From Saprospiraceae bacterium (GTDB lineage Bacteria; Bacteroidota; Bacteroidia; Chitinophagales; Saprospiraceae), in assembly GCA_013001975.1 (NCBI GenBank), contig JABDKX010000081.1:1-32655 (forward strand): DNA of 32,655 nucleotides, read 5' to 3'. Within the stretch, counting starts at the first letter, position 1. Each line of letters opens with the position of its first letter. The notes under the pieces are model-generated. The model saw only the letters and a list, made by a program, of their open reading frames with translations. It did no database searches and was not told the origin of the DNA. Positions 8,926 to 17,864 of this stretch are shown piece after piece. The translations under genes and the position numbers were made by a program.

Positions 8926-10107
8926 CTATTCTACCTTTATCACTCTAAATGTTCGTTTCTGGTTGGAATTTTTATCAGACAAGTTAAACAAATAGGAGCC
9001 AGAAGCATATTTAGATATGTTAATATAATTTTTGACACGATCTCCATCTATCACTTCTATCAAGTTACCATTTAGATCAAAGACTTTCGCGATTAATTCC
9101 AATTGATTAGGGTTTGAGATAGCGACGAATTCAGAACTTGGATTCGGATAAATACCAATATCAATCATATTATCTAAAACATCATCAGCTTTTTCAATTT
9201 TTACTTCATCGTCTGAAATTTCGTCAACCTGTCCAATGAATAGTTCATTATGTAGCCATTCATTTTCTGCAGATCTTGTAAAGACAACAAATTTAGAATT
9301 CGATGAAAAATACGGTTGATGTGATCGACACAATTTATTATTGATAACTGAGTTTTGCAGCGGATGCAACTCACTAAAGTTTTCATTCAAGTTATCTCTT
9401 GTTAAAATGTAAATCTTTGGCTTTCTATTATGTTTAGCTATTGATACATAATATGCTAACCCATCTGCACTGAATTTACCAGTTTTTACCCTATATTTTT
9501 TAGGGAATTCAAGTTTGCCTTTAAATGTGTAATTGTTTCCTTCAGACTTTTTATATATTAGAAGAAAACGACTATTTCTGTATTCATTATAAACAATGAG
9601 TTGTTCAAGATCTTGAGTAAAACTAGGACTGAGAATCGTCCCTTTTATTTGACCACCAAGATTTATCTGTTTCAAATTTTCGAAAGGATTATCAGTGCTT
9701 TGCCTATTTGCAATGAATAAACTGGTCTTTGTAATTCCTTTCTTATTTCTTTTTACAAAAGCAATATTCAATTCATCTTGACTCAACCATGAACAAAGAT
9801 TGTCGACATTAGGATCATTAATATTTAGTTTGGTAATGTTTGAGAATCCTTCTTGAATGTTGGATCTATTGGCTGAATAAATATTACTTACCCCATTGTC
9901 TTCTTCTTGGGAAGTATAATATAATCGTAACCCATCATCACTTATCCAAGGATAAGCATCACCATATCCATTAATATTAATTTCTGAGATGGGCCTAATA
10001 TTATAGTCCACTTCATAATTGAGAGTCTTAGATTGACCTTCAATTTGACAGTAGGTAAGAAATAACAAAAACATGACTTTAACACCTAAAGCACATTTTT
10101 GTATCAT
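8926..10107 (-). CDS. Secreted PD40/beta-propeller-like protein with T9SS C-terminal sorting domain
   Basis: The protein has 393 residues. An N-terminal signal peptide (core VMFLLFLTYC, cleavage near EGQS) is followed by repeats of the TolB/PD40 propeller kind: YPWISDDGLRLYYTSQ, LCSWLSQDELNIAFV, GKFSADGLAYYVSI and HQPYFSSNSKFVVFT. The pattern 'aspartate/serine - short loop - strand' recurs about every 50 residues. The last 75 residues form a type A T9SS sorting domain starting IGIYPNPSSEFVAI and ending in a KRTFRVIKVE strand. The protein is therefore exported through the outer membrane and probably anchored or released at the surface. It begins only 9 bases after dnaA on the same strand, an odd partner for a replication initiator. 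Its function beyond a likely binding propeller is unknown. Confidence 0.85.
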   Translation of the reverse strand: MIQKCALGVKVMFLLFLTYCQIEGQSKTLNYEVDYNIRPISEININGYGDAYPWISDDGLRLYYTSQEEDNGVSNIYSANRSNIQEGFSNITKLNINDPNVDNLCSWLSQDELNIAFVKRNKKGITKTSLFIANRQSTDNPFENLKQINLGGQIKGTILSPSFTQDLEQLIVYNEYRNSRFLLIYKKSEGNNYTFKGKLEFPKKYRVKTGKFSADGLAYYVSIAKHNRKPKIYILTRDNLNENFSELHPLQNSVINNKLCRSHQPYFSSNSKFVVFTRSAENEWLHNELFIGQVDEISDDEVKIEKADDVLDNMIDIGIYPNPSSEFVAISNPNQLELIAKVFDLNGNLIEVIDGDRVKNYINISKYASGSYLFNLSDKNSNQKRTFRVIKVE

Positions 10108-10116
10108 AATAAATTT

Positions 10117-11496
10117 TTATGTCATCAGACTAAGTTCGACTTTCTTTTCCAATTCTGCAACAGTATCCTTAAAAATAGAATCCGTATCAATCAGATCTCT
10201 AACAGTATTGATCGAATAAATAACTGTGCTGTGATCTTTACCTCCAAAATTGTCACCTATGGTTTTGAGAGAACTTTTTGTATAGTTTTTTGCTAAGTAC
10301 ATTGACAATTGCCTTGCTATTACAACCTGTCTTTTTCTTGTCTTGCTACTCAAGGTTTCGATAGGCACCTGAAAATGATCAGCTACTAATTTAGCGATGT
10401 TTTCAACTGTAATTCCTTTATTTACTTGAGTAACAAACTTTTGAATAATTTCTTTAGCTAATTCAATATTAATAAATCGGTTATTGAGATTAGCTTGAGC
10501 CAATAAGGATATCATAACACCTTCTAACTCTCTAATATTATTTTTGATATTGAAACAAATGTATTCCATTACATTTTTTGGAACATTTTCTACATCTGTT
10601 CCCATTTTGTGCTCTACAATTGCAAGGCGTGTTTCAAAATCTGGAGATTTCAAATCAGCTGTTAGGCCCCATTTAAATCTATTGATTAATCTTTCGCTGA
10701 TCCCTTGAAGATCTTTAGGAGGTCTGTCAGAAGTAAGAATAATTTGTTTTCCAGTTTGTTGTAATTGGTTGAAGATGTTAAAGAAAATATCTTGTGTTTT
10801 TTCTCTGCCTGCTAAAAACTGGATATCATCAATTATCAGAGTATCGATTAATTGGTAGTAATTAATCAAATCATCCATTGTGCCATTTTTAATAGCGCTG
10901 ACAATTTGATTTGTAAATGTTTCGGTTGTGAGGTATAACACATTATGGTTGTTGAAATTTTTAATTATTTCATTTCCAATAGCGTGAGCCAAATGTGTTT
11001 TTCCTAATCCTACATCACCATATATTACCAAAGGGTTAAATGCCGTACCACCTGGTTTTCTGCAAATCGATAGACCAGCTGACCGTCCTAGCCTGTTACA
11101 ATCTCCTTCGATATAGTTTTCGAAAGTATATTTGGTAATAAGGTTTGATTGAATTTTCGTTTTTTTAAGACCTGGAATGATAAATGGGTTTTTAATATCT
11201 TTCGATGAAAACCTTTTTTCTTTTGATTTTGAGGAATTGTTTTCTAACAGGAATTTGTATTCCAATTGTCCTTTTGGTCCAAGAACTTGGTAAATGGTTT
11301 TTTTGAGCGTTGTCAAATAGTGCTCTTCAATATAATCGTAGAAAAACTTATTAGGTACTTGAATAGTCAATATGTTGGTTTCAAACTTAATTGACTTAAT
11401 AGGCTTAAACCAGGTATTGAAACTCTTCTCGGTTAAATTCGACTTTATAATTGAGAGACAACTGTCCCATATTGATGCATGTGATTCGATCATCAA
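10117..11496 (-). CDS. dnaA: Chromosomal replication initiator DnaA
   Basis: DnaA opens oriC and loads the replicative helicase. The 459 residues show domain I (about 1-85, beginning with IWDSCLSIIKSNLTEKSFN), a short linker, and an AAA+ domain with Walker A GDVGLGKT and Walker B LIIDDIQFLAG. The DNA-binding domain IV carries the signature GGKDHSTVIYSI. The translation starts at an ATG in ATGATCGAATC..., or an in-frame ATG one codon before. It is not next to dnaN or recF in this window. The nearest neighbours are a T9SS propeller protein 9 bases downstream and a 305-base gap upstream. No cluster of DnaA boxes was recognised in that gap. Confidence 0.98.
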   Translation of the reverse strand: MMIESHASIWDSCLSIIKSNLTEKSFNTWFKPIKSIKFETNILTIQVPNKFFYDYIEEHYLTTLKKTIYQVLGPKGQLEYKFLLENNSSKSKEKRFSSKDIKNPFIIPGLKKTKIQSNLITKYTFENYIEGDCNRLGRSAGLSICRKPGGTAFNPLVIYGDVGLGKTHLAHAIGNEIIKNFNNHNVLYLTTETFTNQIVSAIKNGTMDDLINYYQLIDTLIIDDIQFLAGREKTQDIFFNIFNQLQQTGKQIILTSDRPPKDLQGISERLINRFKWGLTADLKSPDFETRLAIVEHKMGTDVENVPKNVMEYICFNIKNNIRELEGVMISLLAQANLNNRFINIELAKEIIQKFVTQVNKGITVENIAKLVADHFQVPIETLSSKTRKRQVVIARQLSMYLAKNYTKSSLKTIGDNFGGKDHSTVIYSINTVRDLIDTDSIFKDTVAELEKKVELSLMT

Positions 11497-11801
11497 GCTA
11501 CTGTTTTAGCAAGGTTTTTAATACAAAAAAAAATCTCCGATTAAGTCCCCGATTTTTGGAATTAGGATACTTCTGTTAAATACGATTGTTGGTGCGTACC
11601 GATTTAGGAGTTGACAAATATTGGAAAAAAAATTGACCTACGACGACAATGTAAAAAGGTTTTTTTCAAAAATCAGCAATTATTTTTTAAAAACATATCA
11701 ATTTTATATATGCTAAAAAAATGCCAATTGTAAGTCCCTATAATTTACTATATTATAAATTAATATTTCAATAATTTATAATCTGTTAAGGCACAATGAA
11801 A
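11497..11801. other. Noncoding gap upstream of dnaA
   Basis: This 305-base AT-rich stretch must hold the dnaA promoter and the end of the 5'-nucleotidase transcript. At 11529-11535 and 11551-11557, AAAAATC and GATTTTT could pair. On the minus strand they would be followed by a run of T (11525-11533 in A on the plus strand), a weak terminator-like element. No exact TAnnTTTG box on the minus strand was found; CAATTTTA (11699-11706 region) and CAATTGTA (about 11725) are one base off its complement. I saw no TTATnCACA-type DnaA box on either strand, so I do not call an origin. Confidence 0.5.
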
Positions 11802-12722
11802 CTACTTAATTAATGTGTTTTTGCAACTCAAGCAAACATGCTTTTTGTTCTTTTCAAAATGAATATTTATCTGTCCCAACAATATGCCTGCCCATCCAGC
11901 CTGACTCACAATAACCTCTCTGCCTTTTCTATTTCTTCTGATGTCAGCCTTTCTCATAAAAGTATGGGTATGTCCTCCAAGAACCAAATCAATATCTTCA
12001 GTGTTTTGAGCGAGGTGAATATCAGAAACGGTATCGTCATTGTACTTGTATCCCAAGTGTGATAAACAAACGACATAGTCGCAGTCCATTTCATTTTTTA
12101 ATAAGCTGGCATATTTCTGAGCTTCACTGATGGGATCTAAATATTGCGTTTCTTTATATAATTTCTTTGGAACAAGTTCATCAAGCTCAATACCAATGCC
12201 TATAACGCCAACTTTGATATCATCGATTTCAAAAATTTTATATTTATGCGTTTTCCCATTTAGAATTGTATTCTTAAAATCATAGTTGCTTACTATAAAA
12301 GGAAAATTTGCATGTTTCATCTGTTTTTCAAAGCCGTCAATACCAGCATCAAAATCATGGTTGCCCATTGTAGAAGCGTCATACTTCATTTTTGACATCA
12401 ATTTCATTTCCAGTTCACCACCAAAAAAATTGAAATAAGGTGTTCCTTGAAAAATGTCACCACAATCGAAAAGCAAAACATTTTTTTCAGCTGCTCTTAT
12501 ATTCGATATCATTTGAGCTCTGCGTTCGGCACCTCCAAGTCCTGCATTGCGTGACCCGTCCATAGGAAATGGGTCTATTCTACTGTGCACATCATTGGTG
12601 TGGAGGATTGTCAGTTTGGTTATATTAGAATCATCTGCAAATGCATTTAAAGGAAAACTAGATGATGCTAATAAAAAAGATCCTGTGATAGATTGGTGGA
12701 TAAATTTTCTTCTACTGCTCAT
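11802..12722 (-). CDS. 5'-nucleotidase, metallophosphatase (catalytic) half, Tat-exported
   Basis: The protein corresponds to the N-terminal catalytic domain of UshA-type 5'-nucleotidases, which hydrolyse nucleotides outside the cytoplasm. The metal-binding motifs are LTILHTNDVHSR (D, H), LFDCGDIFQGTP, GNHDFDAG and GGHTHTF. The N-terminus MSSRRKFIHQSITGSFLLA is a twin-arginine (Tat) signal with cleavage near AFA, so it is exported folded with its metals. At 306 residues it lacks the C-terminal substrate-binding domain, which is encoded by the gene just upstream. The start ATG shares one base with that gene's TAA stop (TAATG), so the two are translationally coupled. The pair probably assembles into one enzyme. 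Confidence 0.92.
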   Translation of the reverse strand: MSSRRKFIHQSITGSFLLASSSFPLNAFADDSNITKLTILHTNDVHSRIDPFPMDGSRNAGLGGAERRAQMISNIRAAEKNVLLFDCGDIFQGTPYFNFFGGELEMKLMSKMKYDASTMGNHDFDAGIDGFEKQMKHANFPFIVSNYDFKNTILNGKTHKYKIFEIDDIKVGVIGIGIELDELVPKKLYKETQYLDPISEAQKYASLLKNEMDCDYVVCLSHLGYKYNDDTVSDIHLAQNTEDIDLVLGGHTHTFMRKADIRRNRKGREVIVSQAGWAGILLGQINIHFEKNKKHVCLSCKNTLIK

Positions 12723-13468
12723 TAGTAAATCCTTTTAGTATTATTAATAGTGATGGGTTCTCCTCTTTCCTTTAATTGTTCTAAGTATTGGATGACACCT
12801 TCTCGAATAAAAATTCCAGTATCAAATTGTTGAATACCTCTTAGAAAAGTAGAACCGCCCCCACCGTTGGCAACGTAATCAGGTAACCCTACTATATAAG
12901 TTTTTGAAAGATCAAGAGCTTCTCCTTTAATTTTAATGTCTACCGCTTTGTCATCTTCTATTCTAAAGGAAACAGTATGTGAAACTGGAGCTCCGTTACT
13001 ATCTGCCATATTATCACAAATCATTTGAACGATGTCACCTTTTACATTTATAATTACAAGTTTATTGTCAAAAGGCATTAATTCAAAAATAGTATTTTTT
13101 GTTAGGTTCCCTTTTGGAATCGTTGGGATTCTTAACCCGCCATAATTTTGTAGTGCAAAATCAACTTCTTTATCATAATACTGATTACTCAGATCAAGTA
13201 AAGCATCGCAAAACCAATTGCCCATATTACTGTTTGGCTTTCCTTTTTTTAAAGTTTCAGGCATGTAACCTATTTCAGTATTCATTTCTTCTTCTACTTG
13301 GTTGCGGTAAGATGCAACCAACGTTTCAATGTCTTTGTCAGATCCTTCAACGTCATCGTTGGCTCTTAAATATGTGATGTCCGCATCTGCGACATGTTGC
13401 TTTTGAGTTACGCAAGCACCTAAACTGAATGCAATGAGGAATAGATAATATAAAGGGTTCTTATACAT
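12722..13468 (-). CDS. 5'-nucleotidase C-terminal (substrate-binding) half, lipoprotein
   Basis: This 248-residue protein matches the C-terminal domain of UshA-like 5'-nucleotidases. Its motifs are QNYGGLRIPTIPKGNLT (the nucleotide-binding NxGG-R motif), FELMPFDNKLVIINVKG, and YVANGGGGSTFL near the end. The N-terminus (FLIAFSLGACVTQ) has a lipobox LGAC, so the mature protein is lipid-anchored. The usual two-domain enzyme is thus split in two, and the order is reversed: this half is translated first and the catalytic half follows with a 1-base overlap. It overlaps the preceding membrane-protein gene by 8 bases. All three are likely one operon. Confidence 0.9.
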   Translation of the reverse strand: MYKNPLYYLFLIAFSLGACVTQKQHVADADITYLRANDDVEGSDKDIETLVASYRNQVEEEMNTEIGYMPETLKKGKPNSNMGNWFCDALLDLSNQYYDKEVDFALQNYGGLRIPTIPKGNLTKNTIFELMPFDNKLVIINVKGDIVQMICDNMADSNGAPVSHTVSFRIEDDKAVDIKIKGEALDLSKTYIVGLPDYVANGGGGSTFLRGIQQFDTGIFIREGVIQYLEQLKERGEPITINNTKRIY

Positions 13469-13988
13469 TTAAAATTATTTTGGCTTCTTCTTTAATTGCA
13501 TTTATTGTCAGTGCTATCGTGCTTTTACCTTTGGATCTTGCATTGTTTAATAATAAAGTTGAAAGAGCATTGGCATTTTCAAGTTCACTGATGGTGTTTG
13601 CTTCTTGCCCTATATGTGCAATTGTGTCATTTTTTGCTAAGGTGATAATATCCCATAGTTTTTGACTCACATATAATTGCTGTGCCATATTGTGCTCATA
13701 TTCTTTTTGGACTGAGATCATCATAGCATTTTTCAATTCAACGCTGGTCATAGCATTGGTTTTTAATCTAAAGATCAAATTTGGAATACTGATACGTTCA
13801 CAAAATAGTAGCAATCTTTCGTATGCTTGTAATTTCAAAGGAATGGCATCTTGTGAATATTTCGCCCTAACTTCTAAAGACTTTAACTGGTATTGGGCGT
13901 TTAGATATTGCCGCAAAATAAAGTAGGTTGCTAAAAAAACGATTAGACCTGGAATAGTATATTTTATGATCTCAAGAATGATTTCCAT
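13461..13988 (-). CDS. Conserved-looking membrane-anchored protein of unknown function
   Basis: The protein has 175 residues, with a single N-terminal membrane helix (about 5-27, YTIPGLIVFLATYFIL) and a long helical, probably cytoplasmic, domain rich in Leu, Ala, Lys and Glu (for example LKLQAYERLLLFCERI and QQLYVSQKLWDIITLAK). I do not recognise a catalytic motif. The composition fits a membrane-anchored coiled or helical-bundle protein, a type common among Bacteroidota hypothetical proteins. It is the first gene of the unit leading into the split 5'-nucleotidase, overlapping the lipoprotein gene by 8 bases. A shared role with it is possible but not shown. Confidence 0.65.
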   Translation of the reverse strand: MEIILEIIKYTIPGLIVFLATYFILRQYLNAQYQLKSLEVRAKYSQDAIPLKLQAYERLLLFCERISIPNLIFRLKTNAMTSVELKNAMMISVQKEYEHNMAQQLYVSQKLWDIITLAKNDTIAHIGQEANTISELENANALSTLLLNNARSKGKSTIALTINAIKEEAKIILNV

Positions 13989-14151
13989 TTACTAAGGTTG
14001 ATATTTTCAGATAAATAAATTCGTGATAAAATTACCATTTAATATGATTTAGCAAGAGATTAGGCATTCAAAATAATATTTGAGTAAACTTTCCAAAACC
14101 ATTTTGCGTTATCGTTAAATAGAATAAAGTGATTTTATCGCTTGTTATTGT

Positions 14152-14159
14152 TAATTTTG
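14152..14159 (+). promoter_or_regulatory. Candidate -7 box for the IscA-type gene (TAATTTTG)
   Basis: TAATTTTG fits TAnnTTTG exactly and ends 15 bases before the ATG at 14175. No clear TTTG is present about 20 bases upstream. Confidence 0.45.
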
Positions 14160-14174
14160 TATAAATTTTAATTC

Positions 14175-14531
14175 ATGGATGATTTAAAGACAGCTACTAA
14201 AGCGTCACCTATTTCATTAACCGATGGCGCAGTTACACAACTCAACCGATTGTTTAATGAAAAAGAGGTGCCAGAAGGTTATGGATTACGTGTGGGAATT
14301 AAAGGTGGAGGTTGCTCTGGTTTTTCATATGTTTTAGGTTTTGATGAAAAGACCGACAAAGACGATGAGTTTAATGTAAATGGCATTACTGTTTTTATGG
14401 AAAAATCTCATGGATTGTATTTATTAGGAATGGAAATCGATTGGTTAGACGGACTGAATAACCGAGGATTCGTTTTCAATAATCCAAATGCCAAAGATAC
14501 TTGTGGATGTGGCACCAGTTTTAATGCATAG
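14175..14531 (+). CDS. Iron-sulfur cluster assembly accessory protein, IscA/ErpA/HesB family
   Basis: A-type carrier proteins hold or pass Fe-S clusters to apo-enzymes. The 118-residue protein has the three invariant cysteines: Cys47 in GGGCSGFSY, and Cys110 and Cys112 in DTCGCGTSF close to the C-terminus. The family signature GLRVGIKGGGCSGFSY is intact and the length is typical (105-120). It stands alone, without iscS/iscU or suf genes nearby, as is common for ErpA/SufA-like genes. It converges on the isocitrate dehydrogenase gene and shares a strong terminator with it. Which subtype it is (IscA, SufA or ErpA) cannot be settled from the motif. Confidence 0.93.
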   Translation: MDDLKTATKASPISLTDGAVTQLNRLFNEKEVPEGYGLRVGIKGGGCSGFSYVLGFDEKTDKDDEFNVNGITVFMEKSHGLYLLGMEIDWLDGLNNRGFVFNNPNAKDTCGCGTSFNA

Positions 14532-14566
14532 ATAGTAATAGAAATATTATTTTCATTTAATAATAA

Positions 14567-14599
14567 AAAAAGCCCTTCAAAAATTTTGAAGGGCTTTTT
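14567..14599. terminator. Bidirectional rho-independent terminator between iscA-like gene and icd
   Basis: A perfect 16-base inverted repeat, with left arm 14567-14582 (AAAAAGCCCTTCAAAA), one unpaired base, and right arm 14584-14599. The GCCCTTC/GAAGGGC core is flanked by A-tracts on one side and T-tracts on the other, so it reads as a terminator from both strands. It sits between two convergent genes. Confidence 0.92.
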
Positions 14600-14620
14600 A
14601 ATATATTATCAGATGACCAA

Positions 14621-15850
14621 TTACATATGCTTGATCATTTCATCTCCAAATTCGCTACACTTCAATAAAGTCGCATTCTTCATTAATCTCTCAAAGTCAT
14701 AAGTAACTCTCTTCGCTTTAAGTGCTCCTTTTAATCCTTTTTCAATTATTTGAGATACTTTTTTCCACCCCATATAATTAAACATCATTGCGCCTGAAAG
14801 AATGACTGAACTTGGATTTACTTTATCCATTCCTGCATACTTAGGTGCTGTACCATGCGTTGCTTCGAATACGGCAATGCCAGTTTCATAATTAATATTG
14901 GCTCCTGGAGCGATACCGATTCCGCCAACAATAGCTGCTAAGGCATCAGAGATATAGTCACCATTTAAGTTTAATGTTGCAATAACATCATACTCAGCTG
15001 GTCTCAATAAAATTTGTTGTAAGAAAGCATCAGCAATAACATCTTTAATAATAATTTGTCTGCCTTTATGCTCTATTACTTGCCAAGGTCCACCATCTAA
15101 ATCAGTAGCACCAAACTCAGTTTTTGCTAAGTTGTAACCCCATTCTTTAAATTTACCTTCAGTAAATTTCATGATGTTTCCTTTGTGAACCAATGTGATT
15201 GATTTACACTTTTTATTTTTCAAGCCTTCTTTAATAGCTGCTCTTACCAATCTTTCGGTTCCTTCAACAGATACTGGCTTTACACCAATTGAAGCTGTTT
15301 TTGGGAATCTGATTTGAGTTACACCCATCTCATTCATCAAAAATGACTTTACTTTTTCATTTTCTTCAGTACCATGAAGGTATTCGATTCCAGCATAAAT
15401 ATCTTCTGTGTTTTCTCTGAAAATCACCATGTCAACAAGTCCTGGTTTTTTTACTGGCGAAGGAACCCCTCTAAACCATTTAACTGGTCTGACACAAGCA
15501 AAAAGATCCAATTTTTGTCTGATAGCTACATTAAGAGATCGGAATCCACCACCTACAGGCGTTGTTAGTGGTCCTTTGATGGCAACCAAGTGCTCTCTTA
15601 TATCATTAATAGTAGCATCCGGCAACCAATCACCTGGCGTTCTTTTATTTGCTTTTTCTCCTGCGTAAACTTCTTTCCAGTGTACTTTTCTATCTCCTCC
15701 ATATGCTTTTTCAACAGCAGCATCAAATACCCGAACAGCCGATGCCCAAATATCCGGCCCAATACCATCTCCTTCTATAAAAGGAATAATTGGGTGTGTA
15801 GGGACATTTAGTTTCCCTCTTTTTGTCAATGTTATTTTAGTTCCACTCAT
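14621..15850 (-). CDS. icd: NADP-dependent isocitrate dehydrogenase
   Basis: The enzyme converts isocitrate to 2-oxoglutarate in the TCA cycle. The 409 residues follow the E. coli Icd type throughout: [12 protein letters not shown] near the N-terminus, the substrate segment [18 protein letters not shown] (Ser105 at the position phosphorylated in E. coli), [14 protein letters not shown], and [17 protein letters not shown] specificity is supported by HGTAPKYAG (the Lys-Tyr pair) and by TYDFERLM near the end, which supplies the Tyr and Arg that contact the 2'-phosphate. It is a single-gene unit convergent with the IscA-type gene. A -7 box candidate lies 41 bases upstream of its start. Confidence 0.97.
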   Translation of the reverse strand: MSGTKITLTKRGKLNVPTHPIIPFIEGDGIGPDIWASAVRVFDAAVEKAYGGDRKVHWKEVYAGEKANKRTPGDWLPDATINDIREHLVAIKGPLTTPVGGGFRSLNVAIRQKLDLFACVRPVKWFRGVPSPVKKPGLVDMVIFRENTEDIYAGIEYLHGTEENEKVKSFLMNEMGVTQIRFPKTASIGVKPVSVEGTERLVRAAIKEGLKNKKCKSITLVHKGNIMKFTEGKFKEWGYNLAKTEFGATDLDGGPWQVIEHKGRQIIIKDVIADAFLQQILLRPAEYDVIATLNLNGDYISDALAAIVGGIGIAPGANINYETGIAVFEATHGTAPKYAGMDKVNPSSVILSGAMMFNYMGWKKVSQIIEKGLKGALKAKRVTYDFERLMKNATLLKCSEFGDEMIKHM

Positions 15851-15890
15851 ATTTATGTGAATTTGTTATTAAGTTCTTGTAATTGGGCTG

Positions 15891-15898
15891 CAAAACTA
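15891..15898 (-). promoter_or_regulatory. Candidate -7 box for icd (TAGTTTTG on the minus strand)
   Basis: The plus strand reads CAAAACTA, the complement of TAGTTTTG, matching TAnnTTTG. It lies about 40 bases before the icd start. A matching -33 TTTG was not found. Confidence 0.35.
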
Positions 15899-16200
15899 TA
15901 AAAATCGTTGTTTTTATACACTTTTTGCCCCATTTTGTTTGAAAAACCACCTTATTTTCTATTGAATTCACGATTTATACCATTAAAATAAGCTGTAAAG
16001 CAGTCAAAAAGTTCTTTTTATGACTTCTTTTCTTGATTTAAATAGCTATTAAATACCAATTCTAATCCTTTTTATTAATGACAAGCTTCACAAAATAATA
16101 TTTTAAAAGTCATAAGTTATTAACAGTTAATTAGTTATAAAATATATTCTCTGAAGTTTTTACAAAATAAAATTCTTTAGCGATACATTATTATAAAGTC

Positions 16201-16208
16201 TATATTTG
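16201..16208 (+). promoter_or_regulatory. Candidate -7 box for the SulP gene (TATATTTG)
   Basis: TATATTTG matches TAnnTTTG and lies 35 bases before the ATG at 16244. A partial -33 element (CTTTAG, 16175-16180) stands about 20 bases upstream. Confidence 0.5.
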
Positions 16209-16243
16209 CGCACTTTTTACCCAAACTTTTGACAAGAACAGAT

Positions 16244-17857
16244 ATGAAGCGATTGATTAAAAATTTTACTAAAGATCCTAAGAGTGATGTGCTTTCGGGA
16301 TTGACGGTAGCCTTAGCATTAGTGCCTGAAGCTGTGGCATTTGCATTTGTAGCTGGGCTTGATCCTTTAGTTGGACTTTATGGCGCTTTTATAATGGGAA
16401 TTATAACAGCTCTTTTTGGCGGAAGACCAGGTATGATTTCTGGAGCGACAGGAGCTATGGCAGTTATTATGGTACATTTGGTAAAAGAAGGAAATGCAGT
16501 AGGTCAAGCATTAGATAATGCTATTCCAAGTCTTGGCTTGCAATGGTTATTAGTCACATTATTGATCGTTGGAATGATCCAAATTTTAGGTGGAACTTTC
16601 AGATTGGGAAAGTTTGTCCGACTTATTCCTCATCCTGTCATGATGGGATTTGTAAATGGCTTAGCAATCGTGATTTTTTTAGCACAACTGACTATGTTTA
16701 AGACTACTGTTAATGGTCAAGAAGAATGGTTATCAGGTCAAACACTTTTTCTCATGCTTGGCTTAGTTTTGTTAACAATGGGTATCATGTGGGGCTTACC
16801 AAAACTTACAAAAAAGATTCCAAGCGCATTGGTTGCTATTGTTGTGGTTGCTGCAGTAACTATATTAGGCAATCTGGATGTCAGTACCGTTGGTTCATTT
16901 ATACGTGATGGTGGCGGAGAGGGATTAAAAGGAGGATTACCCGAATTTCAAATGCAATTATTCAGCATGATTCCAACTATCGATGGACATTGGAAATTGA
17001 TAATTATGACCGCATTTTTATTAGCAGCTGTTGGTCTGATAGAATCGTTGATGACGCTTAATCTTGTTGATGAATTAACAGAAACAAGAGGAAGTGGGAA
17101 TAGAGAATGTATTGCTCAAGGTGCAGGAAATATTTTATCGGGTTTATTTGGAGGAATGGGTGGATGTGCCATGATTGGTCAATCAATTATAAATGTAAAC
17201 TCAGGCGGTCGAGGCAGACTATCGGGAATCGTGGCTGCAGTGACTTTACTTTGTTTCGTATTATTTGGATCTTCGCTGATTGAACGTATTCCAATAGCTG
17301 CTCTGGTAGGAGTTATGTTTATGGTTGTCATCGGAACCTTTGCATGGAGTAGTTTTAGAATTATAAATAAAATTCCTCTTTCAGATGCTTTCGTCTTAAT
17401 TGCTGTTTCTATAATTACTGTTTGGCAAGATCTGGCTGTCGCTGTCATTGCTGGAGTGATAATGTCAGCTTTGGTATTTGCATGGAAAAATGCAACAATG
17501 ATTAGAGCACGAAAGAGAATAAAAGAAGATGGTACTAAAGTTTATGAAATTTGGGGTCCATTATTTTTTGGGTCTGTACAAAATTTCAATACCAAGTTTT
17601 CGGTAAAACAAGATCCAAAATCTGTAGAGATTGATTTTATCGAATCTAAAGTGAGTGATCACTCAGGGATAGAAGCGCTTAGAAACGTGGCAAACAAATA
17701 TATTGACTCAGGAAGGAAAATAAAGATTACCCACTTGAGTAAAGAATGTAAAGTGCTTTTAATGAAAGCTAATCCTAAATGGCAAAATTACATAGAGACA
17801 AATATTGATGATCCTCGATATCATGTAATGACCGATGTAATGGATTCTGAAATTTAA
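16244..17857 (+). CDS. SulP/SLC26-family anion transporter with STAS domain
   Basis: The protein has about 537 residues. The first 400 or so form many hydrophobic helices of the SulP fold, with the N-terminal motif VLSGLTVALALVPEAVAFAF and the substrate-site region GLYGAFIMGIITALFGGRPG. Other conserved pieces are PHPVMMGFVNGLAIVIF and GGMGGCAMIGQSIINVNSGG. A cytoplasmic STAS domain fills the last 100 residues (VEIDFIESKVSDHSGIEAL). SulP members carry sulfate, bicarbonate or dicarboxylates, usually with Na+ or H+, and the substrate is not readable here. I take the ATG at 16244 rather than a TTG at 16229, because the motif MKRLIKNF follows it. It ends 7 bases from a convergent gene. Confidence 0.93.
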   Translation: MKRLIKNFTKDPKSDVLSGLTVALALVPEAVAFAFVAGLDPLVGLYGAFIMGIITALFGGRPGMISGATGAMAVIMVHLVKEGNAVGQALDNAIPSLGLQWLLVTLLIVGMIQILGGTFRLGKFVRLIPHPVMMGFVNGLAIVIFLAQLTMFKTTVNGQEEWLSGQTLFLMLGLVLLTMGIMWGLPKLTKKIPSALVAIVVVAAVTILGNLDVSTVGSFIRDGGGEGLKGGLPEFQMQLFSMIPTIDGHWKLIIMTAFLLAAVGLIESLMTLNLVDELTETRGSGNRECIAQGAGNILSGLFGGMGGCAMIGQSIINVNSGGRGRLSGIVAAVTLLCFVLFGSSLIERIPIAALVGVMFMVVIGTFAWSSFRIINKIPLSDAFVLIAVSIITVWQDLAVAVIAGVIMSALVFAWKNATMIRARKRIKEDGTKVYEIWGPLFFGSVQNFNTKFSVKQDPKSVEIDFIESKVSDHSGIEALRNVANKYIDSGRKIKITHLSKECKVLLMKANPKWQNYIETNIDDPRYHVMTDVMDSEI

Positions 17858-17864
17858 AAAATAT

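Larger units (their letters stand above)
15851..16243. other. Divergent noncoding region between icd and the SulP gene
   Basis: About 390 AT-rich bases hold the divergent promoters of icd and the transporter, listed separately. A 9-base inverted pair, TTATGACTT (16018-16026) and AAGTCATAA (16107-16115), is separated by 80 bases. It could be two half-sites for a regulator or simply chance in AT-rich DNA. No small ORF with a credible protein was seen. Confidence 0.5.

Noticed and set aside
11497-11801. Chromosomal origin (oriC) next to dnaA
   Set aside because: AT-rich, but no DnaA box of the TTATnCACA type was seen on either strand, and no dnaN or other origin-linked genes are present.
12715-12730. 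Frameshift breaking a single 5'-nucleotidase gene
   Set aside because: The C-terminal domain is encoded before the N-terminal one, and each has its own start and export signal, so it is a true two-gene arrangement.
16018-16115. Operator pair upstream of the SulP gene
   Set aside because: The two 9-base arms are 80 bases apart in AT-rich DNA; too weak to call as a regulator site.
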